Assembly: GCF_900113615.1 (NCBI RefSeq)
Contig: NZ_FOPZ01000014.1
Coordinates: forward strand, 26,302-90,301
Origin: Halorubrum aquaticum
Lineage (GTDB): Archaea > Halobacteriota > Halobacteria > Halobacteriales > Haloferacaceae
Length of the DNA stretch: 64,000 nucleotides
Direction: 5' to 3'
The translations under genes and the position numbers were made by a program. Below the pieces are notes generated by a model. That model saw nothing but the letters and a program-made list of their open reading frames with translations, did not search any database and had not been told where the DNA came from. This document shows positions 33,993 through 42,350 of the stretch, in pieces; positions within the stretch are counted from its first letter, which is position 1; each line of letters opens with the position of its first letter.

Positions 33993-34511
33993 TCACCCGC
34001 CGTCGCCGTCGCTGCCGCCGACCCCGTGGCGCACCTTCACAGCGACGCCGCTCCCGAACGCGAGCGCCTCGGCTCCCGACAGTTCCGCGCGCCCGGCCGC
34101 GAAGAGTGCGTCCTCGTCGTCGACGACGAGGACCTCGTCGCCGGGGCGGATCCCCTCGTCGACCGCGGTCACGAACTTCGCGAAGGCGTTTCGCCCGTCG
34201 CGGACGAACGGCTCGCTCTCCTCGCCGACGACGACGCGGTGGGCGGGCTCGGGGAAGACCTCCTGTAGCCTCCTCGCGCCCACCTCGCCGAGGGTGAACC
34301 GCCCGTCCGTTCCGTAGGTGACGATCCGGTCTCCCTCGCTGCTCCCGGGGGTGTCGTCGACGTCGCCGGCGATGACCTGGCGGGGACGACCGCCGCTCGA
34401 CCGGCGGATCGTGACCGGCTCGTCGGGCGGGAAGAGCGCCCCGCCGGCCCCGGATCCGAACTGGTAGTCCGCGCCGGTCCGCAGGTCGGCGAGGTCCTCG
34501 CTGTCGCTCAT
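33993..34511 (-). CDS. PUA-domain protein related to archaeosine-TGT C-terminus
   Basis: A 172-residue protein. Residues 95-165 form a PUA RNA-binding domain (HRVVVGEESEPFVRDGRNAF, IRPGDEVLVVDDEDALFAAG, LAFGSGVAVKVRHG). The N-terminal part (TGADYQFGSGAGGALFP) resembles the domain that precedes PUA in archaeal tRNA-guanine transglycosylase. It lacks the catalytic barrel. It probably binds tRNA or another RNA. A TATA-like gatttgcg lies about 27 nt before the ATG. Confidence 0.75.
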   Translation of the reverse strand: MSDSEDLADLRTGADYQFGSGAGGALFPPDEPVTIRRSSGGRPRQVIAGDVDDTPGSSEGDRIVTYGTDGRFTLGEVGARRLQEVFPEPAHRVVVGEESEPFVRDGRNAFAKFVTAVDEGIRPGDEVLVVDDEDALFAAGRAELSGAEALAFGSGVAVKVRHGVGGSDGDGG

Positions 34512-34596
34512 GGCCGCGGTACCGCCGCCGTGCGCAAATCGGTTCCGGTCCGGGCGTTGCTCCCGATCCGACCGTCGCTCCCGATCCGACCGTCGC

Positions 34597-35877
34597 TCAC
34601 GCCGCGCTCGGTTCGGCCGCGGCCGCTCGCCGCGCCTGAACGACGAAGAGCGTCGTGGCGAACCCGATGAATCCGGCCGCGAGCAGGAAGCCGGTCTCGG
34701 TGCTGGTGAAGTCCATCGTCGTGCCGACGACCACCGGCCCGACGACCTGCCCGACCTTCCAGGAGATGGAGCGCAGCGACATCGCGCTGGCGACGGAGTC
34801 GTGTCGCTCCCCCTCGTCGACGAAGAGCGACATGCTCGCGGGGAGCCGGATCGAGTCGGCCACGCCGAGCAGCGAGTAGGCCGCGAAGAGCGCGAAGAAG
34901 GCCCCGCCGAGGGTCTGTGAGTCGCCGAGATACGAGACGGTGACCGGGTCGACGGTCCCCTCGAAGTAGGTCGCGAGCGGGATCGCGGCGGTGCCGACCC
35001 CGTACAACACGGCCCCGATCGCGACGAAGGCGTGTCGCCTGCCGTACCTGTCGGTCAGGTCGCCGACGAACCCCTGCGTGACCGCCTTCGTCGCCTTCCC
35101 GCCGGCCATGATCCACCCGATCGCGAACGCGGAGATGCCGAACGCCGTCCGGGCGTAGATCGGGAGGAAGATGATGACGGCCATCTTGCCGACGCTGAAG
35201 GTGAACCGGAAGACGACGAGCGAGCGGAGCATCGGCAGCGCCAGGAGCGACCGGAACGTCTCGAGCCCGTCGACCGCCTCGGGGTCGGTCTGGCCGCCGG
35301 GGTCGTCCCGCAGGAAGCGGTAGACGAGGAGGAAGCTCACGAGGGTGATAAGCGAGAGCACGGCGTACGTCTCGGTGAACCCGTACGCGTACAGGAGGTA
35401 GCCGCCGAGGAGGTCGCCCATGAGCGAGGAGACCGACGCGAACTGGTTGTACGACCCGAGCCAGAGCCCCTGTTCGTCGTCGGGGCTGATCTCGCCGATG
35501 ATCGTCGCGCCGGTGATCCAGAGGACGCTCGCGCCGAGCCCCTGGACCATCCGGACGAGGATCACGTGGACCGGGCTCGAGACGAACGCGAAGCCCACGA
35601 AGACGCCGACGTTGATCAGGAATCCGGCGAGCAGGAAGCGCTTGGCGTTGCCCGTGTCGACCGCCCGACCGAGCGGGAGGACGATGAGCAGCTGGACGGC
35701 CGCGAAGGCGGTGCCGAACAGCCCCTCGACGAAGCCGGTGGTTCCGAAGAGGTCGGCGTACAACGCGATCGCGATGAGGATCGTCGAGTACGCCTGACTG
35801 CGCGCGAAGGCGGTCCCGGCGAGCGAGGCGAACTCCGCGTTGCCGAGGAGCCGTACCGAGTTGCCGAAGCGGGCCAC
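34597..35877 (-). CDS. MFS transporter
   Basis: A 426-residue major facilitator with about 12 hydrophobic segments. Signature loops are visible as LGRAVDTGNAKRFLLAG (loop 2-3) and VGDLTDRYGRRHAFVAIG (loop 8-9). A central charged loop (DDPGGQTDPEAVDG) separates the halves. The substrate is unknown. It starts with GTG at 35877; a TATA-like ctttactac lies about 37 nt upstream. It is not closely related to the MFS gene at 9034 by inspection. Confidence 0.85.
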   Translation of the reverse strand: MARFGNSVRLLGNAEFASLAGTAFARSQAYSTILIAIALYADLFGTTGFVEGLFGTAFAAVQLLIVLPLGRAVDTGNAKRFLLAGFLINVGVFVGFAFVSSPVHVILVRMVQGLGASVLWITGATIIGEISPDDEQGLWLGSYNQFASVSSLMGDLLGGYLLYAYGFTETYAVLSLITLVSFLLVYRFLRDDPGGQTDPEAVDGLETFRSLLALPMLRSLVVFRFTFSVGKMAVIIFLPIYARTAFGISAFAIGWIMAGGKATKAVTQGFVGDLTDRYGRRHAFVAIGAVLYGVGTAAIPLATYFEGTVDPVTVSYLGDSQTLGGAFFALFAAYSLLGVADSIRLPASMSLFVDEGERHDSVASAMSLRSISWKVGQVVGPVVVGTTMDFTSTETGFLLAAGFIGFATTLFVVQARRAAAAEPSAA

Positions 35878-35984
35878 GGTCGAGTACCGGCTCGGCGAAT
35901 GGGGTCCACGTAGTAAAGGCCGCGCGAGCCGGCGGTCCCTGCTGGATTCCGCGCTCGATCCGGTTCCGCCGACGGAGCGGCCGC

Positions 35985-36806
35985 CTACAGCTCGATCCGC
36001 TCGACGAGCGAGCCCTCGCCGTTCTCCTTCGTGTTGATCGCGACGATCCGGACCTCCTCTTCGAGCAGCGACCCCTCGACTTTGGCCTTCAGAAGCGAGT
36101 CGACCTGGTAGACGCCCGCCGCGTTGTTCATCCGGATCTCGACCTGGACGGGGCCCTCCTCGTCGGGATGGAGGATCACGGACTCGATGGCCTGCGAGGA
36201 GACGGTGTTGATCCCGCGTCCGCCCTTCTCGTAGGGCACCCGGGAGCGACCGCGCTCCATGTCGAGGCCGTCGGCGATGCGGATGACGCCCGCCTCCCGC
36301 GTCAGCGTCTCCTCCTCGGTGTGGTGACAGAGGATCGCGTGGAGCACCTCGGCTTTCACCCGGACCTGCTCCGGGACGTCGTAGAACGCCGGGAGGAACC
36401 GGTCGAGCACGTCGGCCGCCAGCGGGATCGAGTAGTAGGAGTGCTCGTCGCGGTGGACGACGTGCCCGATGTCGTGTAGCGTCGCCGCCAGCGCGATGAT
36501 CACCGGCTCGTCGGCCTCCTCGAGCCCCTGCTGGCGGGCGCCGTTGAACTCGACGCCGCCGGCCTTGAGCAGGTCGTAGAGCCGAAGCGCACGGTCGCGG
36601 ACGATCTCGACGTGTTTCGTCCCGTGGTCGTTGTACCCCTTGCGGTCGACGGCGTTGACGTTCTGCGCCTCGAGGTACGTCGTTATCTCCGGGTCGTTCG
36701 CGATCCGGTCGAGAACCTCGTTGAGCCGGTCGTCCGGGAACGCGTGGTCCGCGGCCGGGTCGTACTCCTGTCTCGCGGCGTGGTCGTCGTCCGCTGGCTC
36801 GCTCAT
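35985..36806 (-). CDS. HD-domain phosphohydrolase
   Basis: A 273-residue cytoplasmic HD-superfamily protein. The metal site is LHDIGHVVHRDEHSYYS (His-Asp), with a preceding His in NDHGTKHVEIV and later His/Asp in HAILCHHTEEE and RIADGLDM. Members hydrolyse phosphodiester or phosphoanhydride bonds of nucleotides; the substrate here is unknown. A C-terminal beta domain (residues 195-273) follows. A TATA-like ctatttacg lies 28 nt upstream (leaderless). Confidence 0.85.
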   Translation of the reverse strand: MSEPADDDHAARQEYDPAADHAFPDDRLNEVLDRIANDPEITTYLEAQNVNAVDRKGYNDHGTKHVEIVRDRALRLYDLLKAGGVEFNGARQQGLEEADEPVIIALAATLHDIGHVVHRDEHSYYSIPLAADVLDRFLPAFYDVPEQVRVKAEVLHAILCHHTEEETLTREAGVIRIADGLDMERGRSRVPYEKGGRGINTVSSQAIESVILHPDEEGPVQVEIRMNNAAGVYQVDSLLKAKVEGSLLEEEVRIVAINTKENGEGSLVERIEL

Positions 36807-36890
36807 GAGTCGTAACCGTGGTGGCGGGTGCGTAAATAGTGTGGCTTGAGTCGTCCGCCGGTCAGCGTCCCGTCGGCTGCCCCACGTCCG

Positions 36891-39287
36891 CTACCGTGGA
36901 TCGAACGGTCGCACGTCGTCCCCCATCGCGGGCCACGCGCCCTCCATCCGCCACATCGAGAGGTCGACGTCGACGGGGCCACCGTCCGCGTCGTCGCGTT
37001 CGACGTCGAGGTCCCCCTCGTCACCGTCGACGGCGGCCGTCGTGCCGGGGAGGGAGACGAGCGAGACGCCCGTCGCGTCGTGGCGCGTCGGGTAGATACG
37101 GGTCGCGAGCGCCCGCCGCCCGTTCACGAAGAGTTCGAGGACGGACGCGTCGACGAAGGCGCGGACGTCGAGGGGGAACTCCAGGTCGTCGACGGCGACG
37201 CCGACCGGCGCGTCCCGCGCGTCGCGGTCGAGGCTGCTCTCCGAGCGGTCGACGACGACGCGGTCGTCGCCGATCCGGATCGTCGTCCGCTCCGCGCCGT
37301 CGGGGGTCTCCCGGACCCGCAGGGCGACGACCGTTCCGGGCGCGTCGCCCGGATCGAGGCGAGCGCGGACCTCGAACGCCTCGCCGACGGCGTCGAGACG
37401 CTCGGGGGTCGAACCCGCGGTCCACGTCCCCTCGAGCAGCCGCGTCCCGCGGAGGCGGTCGACCTCCCGGACGGGTCGCTGACGGAGCTCGTCGTCGACG
37501 ACCTCGACCTCGCGCGGGAGGCTCATCGCCCCGGACCAGCCGGCGTCCCACCCGCTCGCGGTCGACCGCTCCTCGCGGAGCCAGCCGACCGTGACCCACC
37601 GGTCGTCCGGCGTCGAGAGCGACTGCGGCGCGTAGAACGCGCCGGGGTCGAGGATCCCCCGGTCCTCGACGCGGAAGCGGCCGGCGTCGGCGTCGAACTC
37701 GCCGAGGAAGTACCGCACGTCCTCGTAGTCGGAGACGTGGAGGAGGTCGCCGTCGGAAAACCGGAGCAGTTCGGGACACTCCCAGACGACGCCGGGCTCG
37801 GCCTCCTCGGTGACGAGGGCGGGACCCTCGTAGCTCCACTCGCGGAGGTCGCGGCCGGTGTACAACACGGCCGCGCCGCCGCGGTCCTGGAGCCCCGTGC
37901 CGATCAGCTGGTGCCACCGGTCGTCCTCGTACCACAGGCAGTGGTCCCGGAAGTGCGCCGGCTCGCCGGGCGTCGACAGCAGGTCCAGTTCGGGCGGCGG
38001 CGACCGGACCACCGGGTTGCTCGCGTCGCCCTCGAAGCCGGTGAGGTCGTCGTCGGTCGCGGTGGCGAGACACGGGCGCTGCCACCCGTCTCGCCCGCCG
38101 GTGTAGAGGGCGTAGACCGCGTCGGCGTCGGCTGCGGTGACCGCGGGATCGGCGTCGTCGCCCGCGGGGACGACCCGCCGCGTCCCGTCGTCCGCCCCCT
38201 CGAGCACGTCGACGGCGACCGCACACCCGGACCAGCAGCCGTCCCGGTCCGGCCCGCTCGGATCGGGGGACATCGCCACCGGGCGGTCCTCCCAGTGGAC
38301 GAGGTCCTCGCTGACGGCGTGGCCCCAGTGGACCGAGTGGTGGTACGGCCCGGCGGGGTTGTACTGATAGAACAGGTGGTAGGTCCCGTCGTGGTGGATC
38401 ATCCCGTTCGGGTCGTTGAGCCAGTTGGCCGGCGGGGTGACGTGGTAGGACGGACGGTCGCGGTCGCCGGAGAGGGCGTCCCGGTAGCGCTCGAGCTCAC
38501 GGCTACTCTTCGGTCGGCCCGTCGCGAGCGCGGTGTCGTACTCGCTCTCCCCCGCCAGCCAGCGGATGGCGTCGGCCGCGAAGCGCTCGCGGGTCGCCTC
38601 GGTGGTCTCGTCGTCGCGTTGGGCGAACTCCATGCCGACGCCGACGCCGATGACGGTCCCCGCGCCGACCCGCCACTGGAGCACGGTCACCTCCCGGGGG
38701 ACGTCCTCGACGCCGCGGTAGGTGGCGGCCAACACGTCCGCCCGCTCCGGAAGCACGTCCTCGTACCTGGCGTACGGGGCGGTCGAACCCGCCGGACGGA
38801 TGTGGTGGCGCAGGCCGTCGAGGCCGTCGACGGCGGGATGGCCGGCGTAAAGCGGGTGCCACAGCGGGCCGACGGGGTCGACCACCTCCTCGGTCCCCGT
38901 CGCGTCCGGCGGCACGGGGTCGATCCCGAGCGCGCTCACCTGCGCGAGCGCCCGCGCGGAACAGAACAGTCCGCCCCCGTCCGCGAGGAACGCCCGGATC
39001 GGGTCCGCGCACTCGGCGACCGTCGCGGGGTCGCTCACGGGGTCGTACGCGTGCCACCAGAGCGCGTCGAAGCCTCCGAGGTCGACCGCTCCGGCCGCGA
39101 TCGCCGAGAGCGCGACGGTCTCGACGTCCCCGACCACGTCGCGGGCGAACGCGAGCGCGGCCGACCCCTCCGTTCCGTCGGGCACCCCCTCGGCCGCCGC
39201 CTCGCCTTTCGTCGCCCCGCCGTCCGTCTCCCCCCCGTCCGTCTCCCCCTCGATGAGGAATCCGAGGCGGGGTTCGTCGTCGGTCAT
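36891..39287 (-). CDS. GH32 fructan hydrolase with N-terminal GATase-like domain
   Basis: A 798-residue two-part enzyme. Residues 1-245 read as a class I glutamine-amidotransferase-like/ThuA-type domain with GGGLFCSARAL (Cys109 at the nucleophile-elbow position). Residues 278-640 are a GH32 five-bladed propeller: NWLNDPNG (nucleophile Asp292), FRDH (446-449, usually RDP) and WECPEL (acid/base Glu503). A beta-sandwich ends the chain. It would release fructose from sucrose, levan or inulin. No signal peptide is visible, so it is probably cytoplasmic. A TATA-like gtttttact lies about 27 nt upstream. Confidence 0.85.
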   Translation of the reverse strand: MTDDEPRLGFLIEGETDGGETDGGATKGEAAAEGVPDGTEGSAALAFARDVVGDVETVALSAIAAGAVDLGGFDALWWHAYDPVSDPATVAECADPIRAFLADGGGLFCSARALAQVSALGIDPVPPDATGTEEVVDPVGPLWHPLYAGHPAVDGLDGLRHHIRPAGSTAPYARYEDVLPERADVLAATYRGVEDVPREVTVLQWRVGAGTVIGVGVGMEFAQRDDETTEATRERFAADAIRWLAGESEYDTALATGRPKSSRELERYRDALSGDRDRPSYHVTPPANWLNDPNGMIHHDGTYHLFYQYNPAGPYHHSVHWGHAVSEDLVHWEDRPVAMSPDPSGPDRDGCWSGCAVAVDVLEGADDGTRRVVPAGDDADPAVTAADADAVYALYTGGRDGWQRPCLATATDDDLTGFEGDASNPVVRSPPPELDLLSTPGEPAHFRDHCLWYEDDRWHQLIGTGLQDRGGAAVLYTGRDLREWSYEGPALVTEEAEPGVVWECPELLRFSDGDLLHVSDYEDVRYFLGEFDADAGRFRVEDRGILDPGAFYAPQSLSTPDDRWVTVGWLREERSTASGWDAGWSGAMSLPREVEVVDDELRQRPVREVDRLRGTRLLEGTWTAGSTPERLDAVGEAFEVRARLDPGDAPGTVVALRVRETPDGAERTTIRIGDDRVVVDRSESSLDRDARDAPVGVAVDDLEFPLDVRAFVDASVLELFVNGRRALATRIYPTRHDATGVSLVSLPGTTAAVDGDEGDLDVERDDADGGPVDVDLSMWRMEGAWPAMGDDVRPFDPR

Positions 39288-39639
39288 GATCCCCCGTTAC
39301 CACGCTCGTAGTAAAAACCGTTCTCCCGTGACGGCGTGGCGGATCCGCGGACGAGTCGGTCGACGAACCCGCCGACGCTCGGCGGGGACGGCAGATTCCG
39401 TCGGAGACAAAACGTATAAGCGAGTCATCGACGTACGTCCGGGCGTGACTCGAACCGCGTCGTCGCTCGGCTCGCGCCCGCCGGCAGCGACGCGGCTCTT
39501 CTCGAAGAAACGGGTGTGACGCGTCCACAGGCGGGAGTGGCGACCCCGTTCCGGACGACCCCCGGCCCGCACGCGACCGTTTTCAGAACGACGCGATCCA
39601 CACCACGTTCAGGACCACGCGATCCACACCACGACACCG
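39288..39639. other. 352-bp divergent intergenic region GH32/dapA
   Basis: This region holds the promoter of the GH32 gene near 39310, a second TATA-like cgtataag at 39410-39418, and the dapA control region with its 26-bp tandem repeat. The ORFs across it look like shadows. Confidence 0.5.
39582..39633 (+). repeat. 26-bp tandem direct repeat upstream of dapA
   Basis: Two adjacent 26-bp units (39582-39607 and 39608-39633) read ttcag-(a/g)-ac-(g/c) followed by an identical acgcgatccacaccacg. They end six bases before the dapA ATG. The TATA-like cgttttc at 39578-39584 precedes them, so they span the expected transcript start and 5' leader. This could be a regulator-binding site. Confidence 0.6.
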
Positions 39640-40626
39640 ATGACGAACCCTACGACGACCACGACGACACCGTACACGACCGACCGCGACGACGACCGAG
39701 AACCGACCGACCAACCCTTCGAGGGAGTCTATCCCGCGATGACGACCCCGTTCACCGACGAGAACGGGATCGACCACGACCAGCTCGCGGAGAACGCCCG
39801 TTACCTCGAGCGCGCCGGCGTCGACGGGGTGGTCCCCGTCGGCTCCACCGGCGAGTCCGCGACGATGACCCACGACGAGCACATCGAGGTGGTCGAGACC
39901 GTTCGCGACGCCATCGACGACGTGCCCGTGATCGCGGGCACGGGCTCGAACAACACCGCCGAGGCGCTCTCGCTCTCGCGCCGAGCCGCGGAGGCGGGCG
40001 CGGACGGACTCCTCCTCATCTCGCCGTACTACAACAAGCCCGAGCCCGAGGGATTCTCGGAACACTACCGGACGATCGCCGACGCGGTCGACCTCCCGCA
40101 GATCGTCTACAACGTGCCCTCGCGGACGGGGCGGTCGATCCCGGTCGACGTCGTCGTCGACCTCGCGAGCCACCCCAACGTTCAGGGGTACAAGGCCGCC
40201 TCCGGCGACCTGAACCGGATCAGCGAGGTCGTCGAACGAACCCGTGAGGAGACGTTCTCCGTGCTCTCCGGCGACGACGGGCTCACGCTCCCGACGCTCT
40301 CCGTCGGCGGGACGGGAACGATAAGCGTCGTCGCGAACGTCGAGCCGGAGCGCTCGTGTGCGATGGTCGGATCGGCGCTCTCGGGCGATTACGACCGCGC
40401 GCGGGAGCTCCACCACGAGCTCGCGCCGCTGGTCCGCGAGCTGTTCGTCGAGACGAACCCGATCCCGGTCACGGAGGCGATGCACGTCCGCGGCCGCGGC
40501 GGCCCGCACCTTCGGCCGCCGCTCACCCGGCTCTCCGAAGACCGGCGCGACTCCCTGCGCGAAGTGCTCGCGGAGTACGAGGACGGCACGCCGGAGGCGA
40601 CCGAGGTCTCCGGGGGCGTGGAATGA
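39640..40626 (+). CDS. dapA: 4-hydroxy-tetrahydrodipicolinate synthase
   Basis: A 328-residue class I aldolase that condenses pyruvate with aspartate semialdehyde, the first committed step of DAP/lysine synthesis. The Schiff-base Lys is K185 in VQGYKAASGD; Tyr157 and Arg162 (IVYNVPSRTG) and the GSTGE motif (68-72) complete the site. The first 25 residues are a Thr/Asp-rich haloarchaeal extension. It is the first gene of a six-gene operon and overlaps dapB by ATGA. Control is probably at the repeat region just upstream. Confidence 0.95.
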   Translation: MTNPTTTTTTPYTTDRDDDREPTDQPFEGVYPAMTTPFTDENGIDHDQLAENARYLERAGVDGVVPVGSTGESATMTHDEHIEVVETVRDAIDDVPVIAGTGSNNTAEALSLSRRAAEAGADGLLLISPYYNKPEPEGFSEHYRTIADAVDLPQIVYNVPSRTGRSIPVDVVVDLASHPNVQGYKAASGDLNRISEVVERTREETFSVLSGDDGLTLPTLSVGGTGTISVVANVEPERSCAMVGSALSGDYDRARELHHELAPLVRELFVETNPIPVTEAMHVRGRGGPHLRPPLTRLSEDRRDSLREVLAEYEDGTPEATEVSGGVE

Positions 40627-41441
40627 CCGGCGACGCCGCCCTCCGGATCGCCGTCACCGGCGCGGGCGGGCGGATGGGGCGGGAGGTGATCGAGGCGGCG
40701 ACGGCGCGGGAAGGCGTCGAGGTCGTCCTCGCGGTCAACCGCACGCCGACGGACCCGGTCGCGGGCGTCGACGTGGCGGACGCCGCCCGGCTCGACGACC
40801 TGCTCGCGGAGACCGCCCCCGACGCGCTCGTCGACTTCACGGGACCCGAGTCGGCCGCCGCGTACGCCGAGACCGCCGCCGAGGCCGGGGTGGCCGTCGT
40901 CACCGGCACGACGGGGTTCGACTCCGGAGGCACGGCGCGGCTCCGAGCCGCGAGCGAGGCGGTCCCCCTGCTGAAGGCGTCGAACTTCTCGCGCGGGGTC
41001 GCCGCGCTCCGGCGAGCGGTCCGCGAGGCGGTCGCGGCGGTCCCCGGATACGACGTGGAGCTGACGGAGACCCATCACGACGGGAAACGGGACGCCCCCT
41101 CGGGGACCGCGAAGACGCTCCTCGAGGACGTGGAGGGGGTCCGCGAGGACCTCGACCGCCGGGTCCACGGTCGCGAGGGCGACGCGCCCCGCGGCTCGGA
41201 CGAGATCGGCGTCCACGCGAGACGCGCCGGCGACGTGACCGGCGAGCACGAGGTGTTGCTCGCGGGCAACCGCGAGACGCTGGCGCTCACCCACCGCGCC
41301 GGCGACCGCGGCGTGTTCGCGGCGGGCGCGCTCGACGCCGCGACGTGGCTGGTCGGCCGCGACCCTGGCCGGTACGATTTCGACGACGTGCTCGACGGGA
41401 GCGCGGCGGGAGGGGAAGGGACGACCGATGACGACGGGTGA
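40623..41441 (+). CDS. dapB: 4-hydroxy-tetrahydrodipicolinate reductase
   Basis: A 272-residue NAD(P)H-dependent reductase, second step of the pathway. The nucleotide-binding loop is AVTGAGGRMGREV, and the catalytic and substrate motif is ETHHDGKRDAPSGTAK, with His and Lys residues typical of DapB. It overlaps dapA by ATGA. A 69-bp gap with its own TATA-like box follows before dapD. Confidence 0.94.
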   Translation: MTGDAALRIAVTGAGGRMGREVIEAATAREGVEVVLAVNRTPTDPVAGVDVADAARLDDLLAETAPDALVDFTGPESAAAYAETAAEAGVAVVTGTTGFDSGGTARLRAASEAVPLLKASNFSRGVAALRRAVREAVAAVPGYDVELTETHHDGKRDAPSGTAKTLLEDVEGVREDLDRRVHGREGDAPRGSDEIGVHARRAGDVTGEHEVLLAGNRETLALTHRAGDRGVFAAGALDAATWLVGRDPGRYDFDDVLDGSAAGGEGTTDDDG

Positions 41442-41477
41442 GCGCGTGGGTGCGCTACCCAGGGACACACATCGACG

Positions 41478-41486
41478 GGTAAATAC
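41478..41486 (+). promoter_or_regulatory. possible internal promoter of the dap operon
   Basis: TATA-like ggtaaatac is centred about 28 nt before the dapD ATG. A Shine-Dalgarno ggaggga lies at 41501-41507. The dapB-dapD gap is the only non-overlapping junction in the operon. Confidence 0.4.
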
Positions 41487-41510
41487 CGTCGGTCGACCAC
41501 GGAGGGAGTA

Positions 41511-42350
41511 ATGACGCTCGAATCCGACGTGACCGACCTCTGGCGGCGCTACGAGGCGGGGCTCTCGGCCGCGGAGACGACGGCGGACGACGTGGCCGTC
41601 CTCGACGACTTCCTCGCGGCGTTAGAGGCCGGCGAGGTCCGCGCCGCCGAGAAGACCGGCGACGACGTGACGACGTGGGAGGCCAACGAGTGGGTCAAAC
41701 GCGGGATCCTGCTCAACTTCGGGCTCCGCGAGACCGAGCCGCGCGAGTACGGCGGCGTGACCTACTACGACGTGTTGCCCCTCCGCGAGACCGACGACCT
41801 CGCCGAGCGCGACACCCGGAACACCCCCGACGGAACCGTGCTTCGACCCGGGGCGTACCTCGGCAGCGACTGCATCGTGATGAGCCCGGCCTTTCTCAAC
41901 ATGGGCGCGTACGTCGGCGACGGGACGCTCGTCGACTCCTGTGACACGGTCGGCTCCTGCGCGCAGATCGGCGCGGACGTGAAACTCGGCGCGAACACGC
42001 TGATCGGCGGCGTGCTGGAGCCGATCGAGGACGCCCCCGTCGTGATCGAGGACGGCGTCTCGCTGGGCGCGGGCTGCCGGGTCACGAGCGGGTTCCGCGT
42101 CGGCGAGGACTCGATCGTCGGCGAGAACACCCTCCTGACGCCGCGGATCCCGGTCTACGACCTCGTCGAGGAGGAGGTCATCTACGGCCACCTCCCCGCC
42201 GAGCGCCGGGCGTTCACGCGGATGGTGGAGTCCTCCGTCGGCGACCACGACCTCTTCGAGGGCGGCGCGTACAAGCCCGCGGTGGTCGCCACCGACGTCG
42301 AGACGGAGACGCTCGAGGCGACCCGACGCGAGGGGGCGCTCCGCGAATGA
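41511..42350 (+). CDS. dapD: tetrahydrodipicolinate N-succinyltransferase
   Basis: A 279-residue left-handed beta-helix acyltransferase that acylates the open-chain tetrahydrodipicolinate. Hexapeptide repeats fill residues 105-220 (GAYLGSDCIVMSPAFLNMGA, GADVKLGANTLIGGVL). The presence of dapE in the same operon indicates the succinylase branch. It has an SD site five bases upstream. It overlaps lysA by ATGA. Confidence 0.94.
   Translation: MTLESDVTDLWRRYEAGLSAAETTADDVAVLDDFLAALEAGEVRAAEKTGDDVTTWEANEWVKRGILLNFGLRETEPREYGGVTYYDVLPLRETDDLAERDTRNTPDGTVLRPGAYLGSDCIVMSPAFLNMGAYVGDGTLVDSCDTVGSCAQIGADVKLGANTLIGGVLEPIEDAPVVIEDGVSLGAGCRVTSGFRVGEDSIVGENTLLTPRIPVYDLVEEEVIYGHLPAERRAFTRMVESSVGDHDLFEGGAYKPAVVATDVETETLEATRREGALRE

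Noticed and set aside
36846..39311. 821-codon plus-strand ORF opposite the GH32 gene
   Set aside because: Low-complexity Arg/Val/Asp translation; the minus-strand frame has full GH32 catalytic motifs.
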